A DNA stretch of 13,350 nucleotides from Betaproteobacteria bacterium (GCA_009923895.1 RFSP01000026.1:1-13350), one strand, 5' to 3'; shown: positions 1 through 7,584, counted from the first letter of the stretch. The notes: generated by a model from the sequence alone, not told the origin. A program made the numbers and translations.

Positions 1-443
1 CCAACGTCAGCGTGCACACGAATGCGCAAACCACCGAAATCGTGGGCGACGGCAGCAAAGTCACGGGGCTGCGCTACCGCGACCGCGCGTCGGGTGAGGA
101 GCACCCAGTGGCGGTGGCCGGGGTGTTCGTGCAAATTGGCCTGGTGCCCAACACCGAATGGCTGCAAGGCACACTCGAGCTCACCCGCCATGGCGAGATC
201 GTGATCGATGAGCGTTGCGCGACCAGCATGCCCGGGGTGTTTGCGGCCGGCGACGCCACCACGGTGCCCTACAAACAAATCGTGATCGCCAGCGGTGAGG
301 GCGCCAAAGCGGCCCTGTCGGCCTTTGACCACCTGATCCGCACGCCAGCCCCAGGCCAAGTGGCCGACAAAGACGAGGCCGAAGAGAAGACCAAAGAGAA
401 GGCCGCCGGCAACAGGGTCATTGAAGAGCCGCAAGCGGCCTGA
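1..443 (+). CDS. ahpF: Alkyl hydroperoxide reductase subunit F, C-terminal part (partial at 5' end)
   Basis: AhpF is the cytoplasmic FAD- and NADH-dependent disulfide reductase that recycles the peroxiredoxin AhpC. Only the last ~147 codons are present; the frame enters at base 3 and the start lies outside the window. The segment holds the end of the pyridine nucleotide-disulfide reductase fold: FVQIGLVPNTEWL, then GEIVIDERCATS, then the FAD-binding motif GVFAAGDATTVPYKQIVIASGEGAKAA (contained in 237-314), then AFDHLIR. These match the AhpF C-terminus closely and separate it from thioredoxin reductase. E. coli AhpF, as I recall it, ends a few residues after the equivalent of LIR. Here a charged, Lys/Glu-rich tail of about 30 residues follows, ending EEPQAA. 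The gene stops 43 bases before an exported peroxidase gene on the same strand, with no terminator visible, so the two may be co-transcribed. ahpC would be expected upstream but cannot be seen. Confidence 0.95.
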   Translation, partial: NVSVHTNAQTTEIVGDGSKVTGLRYRDRASGEEHPVAVAGVFVQIGLVPNTEWLQGTLELTRHGEIVIDERCATSMPGVFAAGDATTVPYKQIVIASGEGAKAALSAFDHLIRTPAPGQVADKDEAEEKTKEKAAGNRVIEEPQAA

Positions 444-474
444 AGCGAAGCAAAGCGACAATGCGGGTTTGCTG

Positions 475-480
475 AAGGAG
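475..480 (+). promoter_or_regulatory. Ribosome binding site of the glutathione peroxidase gene
   Basis: AAGGAG lies six bases before the ATG at 487. This fixes the start at 487 and argues against the longer in-frame reading from TTG at 421, which would overlap the end of ahpF and place a charged stretch ahead of the signal peptide. Confidence 0.8.
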
Positions 481-486
481 AGCACC

Positions 487-1125
487 ATGAAGCCGTTGTC
501 CGCTCAACCCCGTCGCATGGCCTTGGCCCTGTCTGTGGTCTTCCTGGGCGGCTTGGGCCTGCTCACATCGCCTGGCGTGCGGGCCCAAACCCCGGCCGCA
601 GGGAGCACGGGAACGGGCACGGGGAGCGGTGCAGGCTCTGCGGCATGCCCGACCGTGCTGCAACACACCGTGCCGCGTTTGCAAGACGAAAAGCCGCAGT
701 CGTTGTGCCAGTACGCCGGCAAGGTGGTGTTGGTGGTCAACACCGCCAGCTATTGCGGCTTCACTTCTCAGTACGAGGGCCTGGAGGCCCTGTACGCGAA
801 GTACAACGCGCGCGGCCTCGTCGTGTTGGGCTTTCCCTCGAATGATTTTGGTCAGCAAGAGCCGGGCAGCAATCAGCAGATTGCCGACTTTTGCAGCAAC
901 ACCTACGGGGTGAAGTTCCCCATGTTCGCCAAAACGTCGGTGGTGGGCAAAGGCGCGCACCCCTTGTACGCGCAATTGGCGCAAGCCACTGGCAAGACAC
1001 CCAAGTGGAACTTTCACAAGTACCTCATCGACCGCCAAGGCAAGGTGGTCGACAGCTTCATGAGCATGACCGGGCCCAGCAGTTCCGGGCTGGTCAAGGC
1101 CATTGAGACCGCCTTAGGCGGGTGA
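487..1125 (+). CDS. Exported cysteine-type glutathione peroxidase family protein
   Basis: This 212-residue protein of the glutathione peroxidase (GPx/BtuE) family reduces hydroperoxides. It has an N-terminal signal peptide (basic start, hydrophobic core at about 11-28, likely cleavage after VRA-33) and a low-complexity Gly/Thr/Ser/Ala linker at about 35-53, so it should act in the periplasm. The peroxidatic residue is Cys90 in NTASYCGFTSQYEGL, an ordinary cysteine rather than selenocysteine. The rest of the catalytic tetrad is Gln124 (FGQQEPG) and Trp174-Asn175 (KWNFHKYL). A second cysteine, Cys136 (DFCSNTYGVKFPMF), sits where the resolving cysteine of thioredoxin-dependent plant/bacterial GPx enzymes lies. 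The usual FPCNQF motif reads FPSNDF, losing a cysteine known to be dispensable. The reductant is therefore more likely a thioredoxin-like protein than glutathione. It follows ahpF closely and overlaps the convergent gene downstream by 12 bases. Confidence 0.93.
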   Translation: MKPLSAQPRRMALALSVVFLGGLGLLTSPGVRAQTPAAGSTGTGTGSGAGSAACPTVLQHTVPRLQDEKPQSLCQYAGKVVLVVNTASYCGFTSQYEGLEALYAKYNARGLVVLGFPSNDFGQQEPGSNQQIADFCSNTYGVKFPMFAKTSVVGKGAHPLYAQLAQATGKTPKWNFHKYLIDRQGKVVDSFMSMTGPSSSGLVKAIETALGG

Positions 1126-2211
1126 GCTCAAGGTGGGGTAGTCGGTGTAGCCCGCCGCCCCGCCGCCATACAGCGTTTTGACATCCAGCGCGTTCCACGC
1201 GGCGTCTTCGCGCAGACGCCTGCCCAGGTCGGGGTTGGCGATGAAGCCCTTGCCAAAAGCCACCAAGTCGGCTGCCCCTGAAGACACGGCCTCCAAGGCC
1301 ATGGCCCGCGTGTAGCCGTTGTTGACCATCCAAGCGCCTGGGAACTTCTGACGCAAGCGGGCGTAGTCAAAAACCGCCACATCGCGCGCGCCGCCCGTTT
1401 GCCCTTCCACCACGTGCAAGTAAGCCAGGCCCAGAGGGCTGAGTTGGCTCACCACATGGTCATACAGTGCTTGGGGATGGGAATCGGGGGCCGCGTCATT
1501 GGAAGGCGTCACCGGCGACAGCCGCAGGCCCGTGCGACCTCCCCCAATGGCCGCTGAAACCGCCCGCATCACCTCCAACAAGAACCGGGCACGGCCTTCA
1601 ACACCGCCACCGTAGGCATCGGTGCGGTCATTGATGCTGTCACGCAAAAACTGGTCGATCAAATAGCCGTTGGCGCCGTGGATCTCCACCCCGTCAAAAC
1701 CCGCCTCCCTCGCGCGCAGCGCCGCGTCGCGGAATTGGTTCACGATGACGGGAATTTCCTCGGTGGCCAGGGCGCGCGGCGCTGAGCAAGGGGCAAAGCC
1801 TCCTGCGATGTAGGTCTTGGTGGTGGCCGCCCGGGTGCTGGGCGCCAAGGGGGCTTGTCCTTGGGGCTGCAGCGACACGTGTGAGATGCGTCCCACATGC
1901 CACAGTTGCACCACGATGCGCCCTCCGCGCGCATGAACGGCATCGGTCACGCGACGCCAGTTCGCCACCTGCTCGGCCGTGTGCATGCCGGGGGTATCGA
2001 GGTAGCCATGGGCTTGCGCGCTCACCGGTGTGCCCTCGGTGACGATCAAACCGGCCCCCGTCGCAGGGTCGGCACGCTGGGCGTAGTACTCAACCATGAG
2101 TTCGGTGGGCACTTGGCCGGCACCTGCACGGTTGCGGGTCAATGGAGCCATCACGATGCGCGTGGACAGGTCGATGTCGCCAAGCCGGATCGGATCAAAA
2201 AGGGTGGGCAT
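1114..2211 (-). CDS. Old Yellow Enzyme family FMN-dependent ene-reductase (NemA-like)
   Basis: This 365-residue TIM-barrel flavoprotein uses NAD(P)H to reduce activated C=C bonds or nitro/electrophilic compounds (N-ethylmaleimide reductase, xenobiotic reductase and 12-oxophytodienoate reductase-like enzymes). Diagnostic positions are visible: Thr25 (MAPLTRNRAG) and Gln102 (VVQLWHVGR) at the FMN, the substrate-anion pair His178/Asn181 with Tyr183 (EIHGANGYLIDQFL), RTDAYGG at 196-202, Arg230 (GLRLSP) and the phosphate-binding AFGKGFIANPDL at 318-329. The C-terminal GYTDYPTL is typical of the NemA subgroup. Full-length. The start is an ATG with no clear Shine-Dalgarno. The physiological substrate cannot be told from sequence. 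Position next to peroxide-defence genes fits a role in electrophile detoxification, but this is inference. No NemR-type repressor gene is adjacent. The last 12 bases overlap the end of the peroxidase gene on the opposite strand. Confidence 0.93.
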   Translation of the reverse strand: MPTLFDPIRLGDIDLSTRIVMAPLTRNRAGAGQVPTELMVEYYAQRADPATGAGLIVTEGTPVSAQAHGYLDTPGMHTAEQVANWRRVTDAVHARGGRIVVQLWHVGRISHVSLQPQGQAPLAPSTRAATTKTYIAGGFAPCSAPRALATEEIPVIVNQFRDAALRAREAGFDGVEIHGANGYLIDQFLRDSINDRTDAYGGGVEGRARFLLEVMRAVSAAIGGGRTGLRLSPVTPSNDAAPDSHPQALYDHVVSQLSPLGLAYLHVVEGQTGGARDVAVFDYARLRQKFPGAWMVNNGYTRAMALEAVSSGAADLVAFGKGFIANPDLGRRLREDAAWNALDVKTLYGGGAAGYTDYPTLSSPA

Positions 2212-2311
2212 GAGGGTTCAATCAGAAAAAGAGAAAAGGATTCGTGGAATTCTTTCAAGCCTAACTGAAGTCGGACATGTCCAGGGTTTCGCGCGCGCAT
2301 TACAGTCGGGC
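2212..2311. other. Divergent intergenic region between the ene-reductase gene and rlmJ
   Basis: This 100-base spacer must contain both start regions. It is richer in A/T than the flanking genes. It holds a perfect 10-base palindrome GGACATGTCC at 2273-2282 and a weak -10-like TACAGT at 2301-2306, five bases before the rlmJ ATG. Neither gene has a clear Shine-Dalgarno. I cannot place promoters with confidence. Confidence 0.5.
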
Positions 2312-3220
2312 ATGCTTGCTTACCGTCACGCCTTTCATGCCGGCAACCACGCCGATGTGCTCAAGCACCTGGTCTTGCTGCTGGTGTTGGAGCACATGAA
2401 CCTCAAAGACAAGGGCTACCGGGTGGTGGACACCCATGCCGGTGCCGGGGGGTATTCGTTGCGCGGCGCCTACGCGCGCAAGAAGGGTGAATTTGAAAAC
2501 GGCATTGGTCGCTTGTGGTCGCTCAAGGCACAGGCTCGAGCCCAAGCGCCCCTGCCAGTGGGCCACTACCTGCGTCTGGTGGAGGCATTCAATGGCCGAA
2601 CAGAACTCCACCCCACGTCGGCCGCGTCAGAGGGTGACTCTGCCCCACACCCTTCTCTCAAACAATACCCCGGCTCCCCCGCACTGGCCCAGGCCGTCAA
2701 GCGCCCTCAAGACGAGCTGAACCTCTTTGAGATGCACCCCACTGACTTTCGGATCCTGTCGTCCTGGGCGCAGGACGAACGGGGGGTGAGCTGCGCCATG
2801 GCCGATGGGTTTGCAGGCCTGAAGTCCAAGCTGCCTCCGCCCACGCGGCGCGGCGTGGTGCTCATCGATCCGCCCTACGAGCTGGAACGCGACTACGGGC
2901 GGGTCGTGGCCACCTTGCGCGAGGCATTGGAGCGTTTTTCTGACGGCACTTACCTGATTTGGTATCCGCAGGTCAGCCGGGTGGAAGCCGCGCAATTGCC
3001 CAAGCGCCTTTCCGCCGTGGCACCCAAGGGCTGGCTGCATGCCCGGCTCACGGTCCAGGCGCCTGACAAAGAGGGGTTTGGATTGATGGGCAGTGGCATG
3101 TTCGTGATCAACCCGCCCTACACGCTGCACGGCGCGCTATCGACCCTGCTGCCCTGGCTGCATGCCCAACTCAAGCAATTTGATGGGGGTGGGTGGCTGC
3201 TGGACCAAAAAGCCGTGTGA
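2312..3220 (+). CDS. rlmJ: 23S rRNA (adenine(2030)-N6)-methyltransferase
   Basis: RlmJ (formerly YhiR) uses S-adenosylmethionine to methylate N6 of A2030 in 23S rRNA. The 302-residue protein opens with the family signature MLAYRHAFHAGNHADVLKH and has the SAM motif DTHAGAG at 40-46 and the N6-adenine methyltransferase catalytic motif DPPY at 186-189 (VLIDPPYE). YPGSP at 119-123, MHPTDF at 141-146 and SGMFVINPPY at 261-270 are also conserved. The start is set by homology at the MLAYRH methionine; the frame is open further upstream but that part does not resemble the family. E. coli RlmJ is about 280 residues. The difference is mostly an insertion at roughly 96-117 (Ser/Pro/His-rich) before YPGSP. 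The gene is monocistronic, divergent from the ene-reductase gene and convergent with tgt, with a 22-base gap that shows no terminator hairpin. Confidence 0.95.
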   Translation: MLAYRHAFHAGNHADVLKHLVLLLVLEHMNLKDKGYRVVDTHAGAGGYSLRGAYARKKGEFENGIGRLWSLKAQARAQAPLPVGHYLRLVEAFNGRTELHPTSAASEGDSAPHPSLKQYPGSPALAQAVKRPQDELNLFEMHPTDFRILSSWAQDERGVSCAMADGFAGLKSKLPPPTRRGVVLIDPPYELERDYGRVVATLREALERFSDGTYLIWYPQVSRVEAAQLPKRLSAVAPKGWLHARLTVQAPDKEGFGLMGSGMFVINPPYTLHGALSTLLPWLHAQLKQFDGGGWLLDQKAV

Positions 3221-3242
3221 GGCCGCAAAGTCCACGCAGCCT

Positions 3243-4406
3243 TCAATCCACCCCACGCAGCCGTTCGGCTTTGAAGCGGCCACGAAACGACTCAAACTCG
3301 CCCGCATCAAGCGCGTCGCGCACTTCTTGCATCAGGTTGACGTAATAGTGGAGGTTGTGAATGCTGGCCAGCATGGGGCCCAGCATTTCGCCACAGCGAT
3401 CCAGATGGTGCAAGTAAGCGCGGCTGAAACCGCCGCTCACGCGGCCATTGGCGTCGGTGTCGCCCTTGCAGGTGTAACAGGCGCATGTGGGGTCCAAAGG
3501 CCGGTCATCGGCCTTGTGGCGGGCATTGCGGATCTTGAGGTCGCCAAAGCGTGTAAACAAGTGGCCATTGCGCGCATTGCGCGTGGGCATGACGCAATCA
3601 AACATGTCCACGCCGCAGGCCACGCCGTCCACCAAGTCTTCAGGCGTGCCCACGCCCATCAAGTAGCGAGGCTTGTGGGCGGGCAGGCGATGGGGCGTGT
3701 GCGCCATGATGCGCAGCATGTCTTCTTTGGGCTCGCCCACACTCACGCCCCCGACGGCATAGCCGGGCAAATCCAGCTCCACCAGAGACGACAAGGATTC
3801 TTCCCGCAAGGCTTCAAACATGCCCCCCTGGACAATGCCGAAAAGCGCATTGGGATTGCCCAGCCGCGCAAATTCAGCCTGGCTGCGCCGCGCCCATCGC
3901 AGACTCAAAGCCATGGACGCCCGCGCTTCGTCGCACGTGGTGATGTGTCCTTGAGTTTCGTAGGGCGTGCATTCGTCAAACTGCATGACGATGTCGGAAT
4001 TCAACACCGTTTGGATTTGCATGCTCACCTCCGGGGTGAGCATGAGCTTGTCGCCATTGACGGGCGAGGCAAAACGGACGCCCTCCTCGGAGATCTTGCG
4101 CATCTCCCCGAGCGACCAGACTTGAAACCCCCCGGAGTCGGTCAAGATGGGGCGGTCCCAGCGCTCGAACCCATGCAAGCCCCCCAGGGCCTGCATCACA
4201 TCCAGTCCCGGGCGCATCCACAGGTGAAAGGTGTTGCCCAAGATGATTTGGGCACCCATTTCCTTCAACGAGCGAGGCGTCACCCCCTTGACCGTGCCGT
4301 AGGTGCCCACGGGCATGAAGATGGGCGTTTGCACCACGCCGTGGTTGAGGGTCAGCCGGCCACGGCGGGCCAAGCCCTCGGTTTTGAGGAGGTCAAATTT
4401 CAGCAC
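3243..4406 (-). CDS. tgt: Queuine tRNA-ribosyltransferase (tRNA-guanine transglycosylase)
   Basis: Tgt exchanges guanine-34 in the anticodon of tRNAs with GUN anticodons for preQ1, the committed step of queuosine insertion. The 387-residue protein shows the family landmarks: FMPVGTYGTVKG at 30-41, catalytic Asp90 in LTDSGGFQV, DECTPY at 144-149, YAVGGVSVGEP at 216-226, nucleophile Asp270 in DMFDCVMPTRNARNGH, and zinc ligands Cys308, Cys310, Cys313 and His350. The spacing between Cys313 and His350 is 37 residues against 26 in E. coli as I recall it, because of an 11-residue Gly/Asp-rich insertion (about 315-327) before FSRAYLHHLDRC. The start is GTG at 4404-4406, giving the expected N-terminus (V/M)LKFDLLKTEG. 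It overlaps the queA stop by 7 bases, so translation is probably coupled to queA. In many proteobacteria yajC-secDF follows; here tgt ends the operon and faces rlmJ. Confidence 0.97.
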   Translation of the reverse strand: MLKFDLLKTEGLARRGRLTLNHGVVQTPIFMPVGTYGTVKGVTPRSLKEMGAQIILGNTFHLWMRPGLDVMQALGGLHGFERWDRPILTDSGGFQVWSLGEMRKISEEGVRFASPVNGDKLMLTPEVSMQIQTVLNSDIVMQFDECTPYETQGHITTCDEARASMALSLRWARRSQAEFARLGNPNALFGIVQGGMFEALREESLSSLVELDLPGYAVGGVSVGEPKEDMLRIMAHTPHRLPAHKPRYLMGVGTPEDLVDGVACGVDMFDCVMPTRNARNGHLFTRFGDLKIRNARHKADDRPLDPTCACYTCKGDTDANGRVSGGFSRAYLHHLDRCGEMLGPMLASIHNLHYYVNLMQEVRDALDAGEFESFRGRFKAERLRGVD

Positions 4407-5446
4407 GGTGTGGATTGTCTGCGGTTCAAGAGCATGGCGTCGCCATAGCTGAAAAATCGATAGCGCGAAGCAATGGCATGGGCGTACACGGACTTGATCT
4501 GCTCATGCCCCGCAAAGGCGCTGACCAGGACCATCAGGGTGCTCTTGGGCAGATGGAAGTTGGTGATCAGGGTGTCCACCACCCGAAACTGAAAACCAGG
4601 CGTGATGAAGAGTGACGTCTCACCCGAGGTGGCCTGCAGGGTGCCGGGCGCTGGCGACATCAGCGCGGCAGACTCCAGGGAGCGCACCGTGGTCGTGCCC
4701 ACCGCCACCACACGTCCCCCTTTGGATCGGGTCTCTTGCACGGCTTGGACGGTGGCCTCGCCCACCTCAAACCACTCGCTGTGCATGCGGTGATCTTCCA
4801 GGCGCTCCACGCGCATCGGCGCAAACGTGCCGGCACCCACATGCAAGGTGATGCGGGCCTGCCGAACCCCCCGGGCGGTCAGGGCCGACAGCAACGGGTC
4901 GTCAAAGTGCAAGGAGGCTGTGGGGGCCGCCACGGCCCCGGGTCGCTGAGCAAACACGGTTTGATAACGGCGTTCGTCGTCGTCCTCGTCGGCGTGCGTG
5001 ATGTAAGGCGGCAGCGGCACGTGGCCGTGGGCGTCGAGCAAACTCAAAGGATCGCTGGGAAATCGCAATCGAAACAGCGATTCTTCAGGACCTCCGCGGC
5101 CCACCACCTCGGCTTCGAAGGCCTCGGCCAAAGTCAATACCGATCCCGGGCGGGGCGCCTTGCTGGCCCGCACGTGCGCCCAGACCTCGCAAGCAGGCAG
5201 GACGCGCTCCACCAAGACCTCCACCGCGCCCCCCGTGGTTTTGCGTCCAAACAACCGCGCCTTGATCACACGGGTGTCGTTGAAGACCAGCAGGTCTTGC
5301 GGCTGGAGCAAATTCGACAGGTCTCGAAAGACGCGGTCCACTGGCGGCCATTGCCGAGCGTCTAGCAAACGCGAGGCGCTGCGCTCGGCGGCGGGGTGTT
5401 GCGCCACCAACTCGGGCGGCAAGTGAAAATCGTAATCGCTGAGCAT
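4400..5446 (-). CDS. queA: S-adenosylmethionine:tRNA ribosyltransferase-isomerase
   Basis: QueA transfers and isomerises the ribosyl part of S-adenosylmethionine onto preQ1 in tRNA to make epoxyqueuosine, the step after Tgt. The 348-residue protein (E. coli about 356) carries the conserved blocks DLLVFNDTRVIKARLFG at 51-67, GHVPLPPYI at 141-149, YQTVFAQRPGAVAAPTASLHF at about 161-181, LHVGAGTFAPM at 201-211, GTTTVRSLE at 250-258 and LITNFHLPKSTLMVLVSAFAG at 293-313. I chose the ATG at 5444-5446 because MLSDYDFHLPPELVAQHPA is the family N-terminus; the frame remains open for 26 more codons without homology. No good Shine-Dalgarno precedes it. It is the first gene of a queA-tgt operon and is divergent from recG across only 50 bases. 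Confidence 0.96.
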   Translation of the reverse strand: MLSDYDFHLPPELVAQHPAAERSASRLLDARQWPPVDRVFRDLSNLLQPQDLLVFNDTRVIKARLFGRKTTGGAVEVLVERVLPACEVWAHVRASKAPRPGSVLTLAEAFEAEVVGRGGPEESLFRLRFPSDPLSLLDAHGHVPLPPYITHADEDDDERRYQTVFAQRPGAVAAPTASLHFDDPLLSALTARGVRQARITLHVGAGTFAPMRVERLEDHRMHSEWFEVGEATVQAVQETRSKGGRVVAVGTTTVRSLESAALMSPAPGTLQATSGETSLFITPGFQFRVVDTLITNFHLPKSTLMVLVSAFAGHEQIKSVYAHAIASRYRFFSYGDAMLLNRRQSTPC

Positions 5447-5496
5447 GGGCTGCAGGCTTGACCGGCCTCGGCCATTGTTGAGGCGAGAATTGTCCC
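5447..5496. promoter_or_regulatory. Divergent queA/recG start region with a possible leaderless recG -10 element
   Basis: The region is 50 bases long. GAGAAT at 5485-5490 is a four-of-six match to TATAAT and ends exactly six bases before the recG ATG, so transcription from it would start on the start codon. TTGACC at 5458-5463 looks like a -35 box but is 21 bases from GAGAAT, longer than normal. The queA promoter is not evident. Confidence 0.35.
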
Positions 5497-7584
5497 ATGA
5501 GCGAGGCTTCCTCACCTGCCGCATCCAAACCCTTGTCTGGGCCCCAGCGTGGCATGCGCCAGTTGGGGCTCGTGCGCGACATCGACCTGGCGCTGCATCT
5601 GCCCTTGCGCTATGAGGATGAAACGCAAATCACCCCCATCGCCCAGCTTCATGCGGGCGAGTCCGCGCAAGTGGAAGGGGTGGTTCGCAGCAGTCGGGTG
5701 GAGTTTCGGCCGCGTCGGCAGTTGGTGGTGTCCATCGAGGACGGATCGGACAGCCTGGTGTTGCGCTTTTTGAATTTTTACGCGTCGCACCAAAAAACTC
5801 TGGCGCAGGGATGCCGCGTGCGCGTGCGCGGCGAAGTGCGCGCTGGATTTTTTGGTCGGGAAATGGTCCACCCCAGTTTCAAGGCCGTGGACGCGAGCGC
5901 CAGTCTGCCCACCACCCTCACACCGGTGTATCCCACCACCGCACAACTGCCTCAGGCTTATCTGCGAAAGGCCATCGCTTCGTCGCTCAAGCGGGCCGAT
6001 TTGCGCGAGGTGTTGCCCACCGAGGTCCTCCCTCAGGGGTTGCCGTCATTGAAAGACGCCCTGCAGCAGTTGCATCTCCCAACGGCCCACGTGAATCTGT
6101 CGCACTTGGAGGATCGCAGCCATCCGGCGTGGCAGCGCTTGAAGTTCGAGGAGCTGCTTGCGCAGCAGCTGGCCCAAACCCAGGCCCGCTTGGAGCGCCG
6201 TGCGCTGAAGTCTCCTCGCCTTTGCGCTCGCAGTGCCAGCACCGATGCGCACGCAGACCCATCCGATTTGCCAACGCGTTTGCTCAAGGCCCTGCCGTTC
6301 GCATTGACGGGCGCACAAGAGCGGGTGGTCATGGAAATCGATGCCGACTTGTCCCGCGAGCACCCCATGAACCGCTTGCTGCAAGGCGATGTCGGCTCCG
6401 GCAAGACCGTGGTGGCGGCTTTGGCGGCCACGCGCACCATCGACAGCGGCTGGCAATGTGCCCTGATGGCGCCCACCGAGATCCTGGCAGAGCAGCACTT
6501 TGGCAAGTTGGTGCAGTGGTTGGAGCCGCTGGGCGTGAGGGTGGCTTGGCTGAGCGGCAGTCGCAAGGGCAAGGCCCGCTTGAGCACCTTGCAAAAGATC
6601 GCCGAACTCGACGTCGATCTGGTGGTGGGCACGCACGCGGTCATTCAAGAAGACGTGCGGTTTGCTCGCTTGGGCTTGGCCATTGTGGACGAGCAGCACC
6701 GCTTTGGCGTGGCGCAACGTCTGGCATTGCGGCACAAGCTTGACGATGCCGCGCTGGGGCTCGAGCCGCACCTGCTCATGATGAGTGCCACGCCGATCCC
6801 ACGCACTTTGGCCATGACGTATTTCGCCGACCTGGACGTGAGCACCCTCGATGAACTGCCGCCCGGCCGCACACCGGTGGTCACGAAAGTATTCTCCGAG
6901 GGCAAACGTGACGAGGTGATGGCCCGCATTCGCGACGAGGTGGCTCGGGGCCGCCAGGTCTATTGGGTCTGCCCACTGATCGAAGAGTCCGAGGCCGTGG
7001 ATTTACAAAATGCCACGCAAACCCATGCCACTTTGAGTGCCGCACTGCCACAGGTGGGGGTGGGGCTCTTGCATGGTCGCATGCCGGCCGCTGAAAAGGC
7101 CGCCGTGATGTCGCTGTTCACACAAGGCCAGTTGGCAGTGTTGGTGGCCACCACCGTCATCGAGGTGGGCGTGGACGTGCCCAATGCCAGCTTGATGGTC
7201 ATTGAACACGCTGAGCGGTTTGGATTGGCACAACTGCACCAATTGCGAGGCCGCGTGGGGCGCGGGGCCGTGGCCAGTGTGTGCGTCCTGCTCTACACGC
7301 CGCCCCTGTCTGAATCGGGCAAAGCCCGCTTGAGGGCCATGGCCGACACCCACGACGGCTTTGAGATTGCCAGACGTGACTTGGAAATTCGAGGGCCGGG
7401 TGAATTTCTTGGGGCTCGTCAAAGCGGCGACCAGCTCTTGCGATTCGCGCATTTGCAAGAGGACCTGGCGTTGTTGGAACAGGCCCGCCGGGTCGCCCCA
7501 CGACTGCTGGCCCAGCACCCCCAAGCCGCCCAAGCCCACATGGACCGGTGGCTGGGCGGCAAGGCCGAGTTTCTTAAAGCCTGA
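5497..7584 (+). CDS. recG: ATP-dependent DNA helicase RecG
   Basis: RecG is a double-stranded DNA translocase that regresses stalled replication forks and processes Holliday junctions and R-loops. The 695-residue length equals the usual size (E. coli 693). The N-terminal wedge/OB domain covers about 1-200 (LPLRYEDET at 35-43; RGEVRAGFFGREMVHPSF at 111-128). The helicase core follows: Walker A GDVGSGKT at 297-304, MAPTEILAEQH at 324-334, DEQH box at 398-401, motif III SATPIPRT at 430-437, and C-terminal motifs VLVATTVIEVGVDVPNA and QLRGRVGRG. The RecG-specific tail (RRDLEIRGPGEFLGARQSG) is complete. No Shine-Dalgarno stands at a normal distance. The stop TGA is immediately followed by the stop codon of the gene on the other strand (TGATCA at 7582-7587). 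Confidence 0.97.
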   Translation: MSEASSPAASKPLSGPQRGMRQLGLVRDIDLALHLPLRYEDETQITPIAQLHAGESAQVEGVVRSSRVEFRPRRQLVVSIEDGSDSLVLRFLNFYASHQKTLAQGCRVRVRGEVRAGFFGREMVHPSFKAVDASASLPTTLTPVYPTTAQLPQAYLRKAIASSLKRADLREVLPTEVLPQGLPSLKDALQQLHLPTAHVNLSHLEDRSHPAWQRLKFEELLAQQLAQTQARLERRALKSPRLCARSASTDAHADPSDLPTRLLKALPFALTGAQERVVMEIDADLSREHPMNRLLQGDVGSGKTVVAALAATRTIDSGWQCALMAPTEILAEQHFGKLVQWLEPLGVRVAWLSGSRKGKARLSTLQKIAELDVDLVVGTHAVIQEDVRFARLGLAIVDEQHRFGVAQRLALRHKLDDAALGLEPHLLMMSATPIPRTLAMTYFADLDVSTLDELPPGRTPVVTKVFSEGKRDEVMARIRDEVARGRQVYWVCPLIEESEAVDLQNATQTHATLSAALPQVGVGLLHGRMPAAEKAAVMSLFTQGQLAVLVATTVIEVGVDVPNASLMVIEHAERFGLAQLHQLRGRVGRGAVASVCVLLYTPPLSESGKARLRAMADTHDGFEIARRDLEIRGPGEFLGARQSGDQLLRFAHLQEDLALLEQARRVAPRLLAQHPQAAQAHMDRWLGGKAEFLKA

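Noticed and set aside
428..439. GCCGC-AA-GCGGC hairpin at the end of ahpF as a terminator
   Set aside because: Five-base arms with a two-base loop and no T-run; it lies within coding sequence and is not a credible intrinsic terminator.
3162..4448. 428-codon open frame on the plus strand
   Set aside because: It is antisense to tgt, has no recognisable domain and shows the His/Ala/Gln-rich composition of a shadow frame.
5458..5463. TTGACC as the recG -35 box
   Set aside because: It matches the consensus at five of six positions but is 21 bases from the only reasonable -10 element, beyond the usual 16-18.
5811..6743. 310-codon open frame on the plus strand inside recG
   Set aside because: It is a +1 shadow of the recG coding frame, which carries all helicase motifs without interruption.
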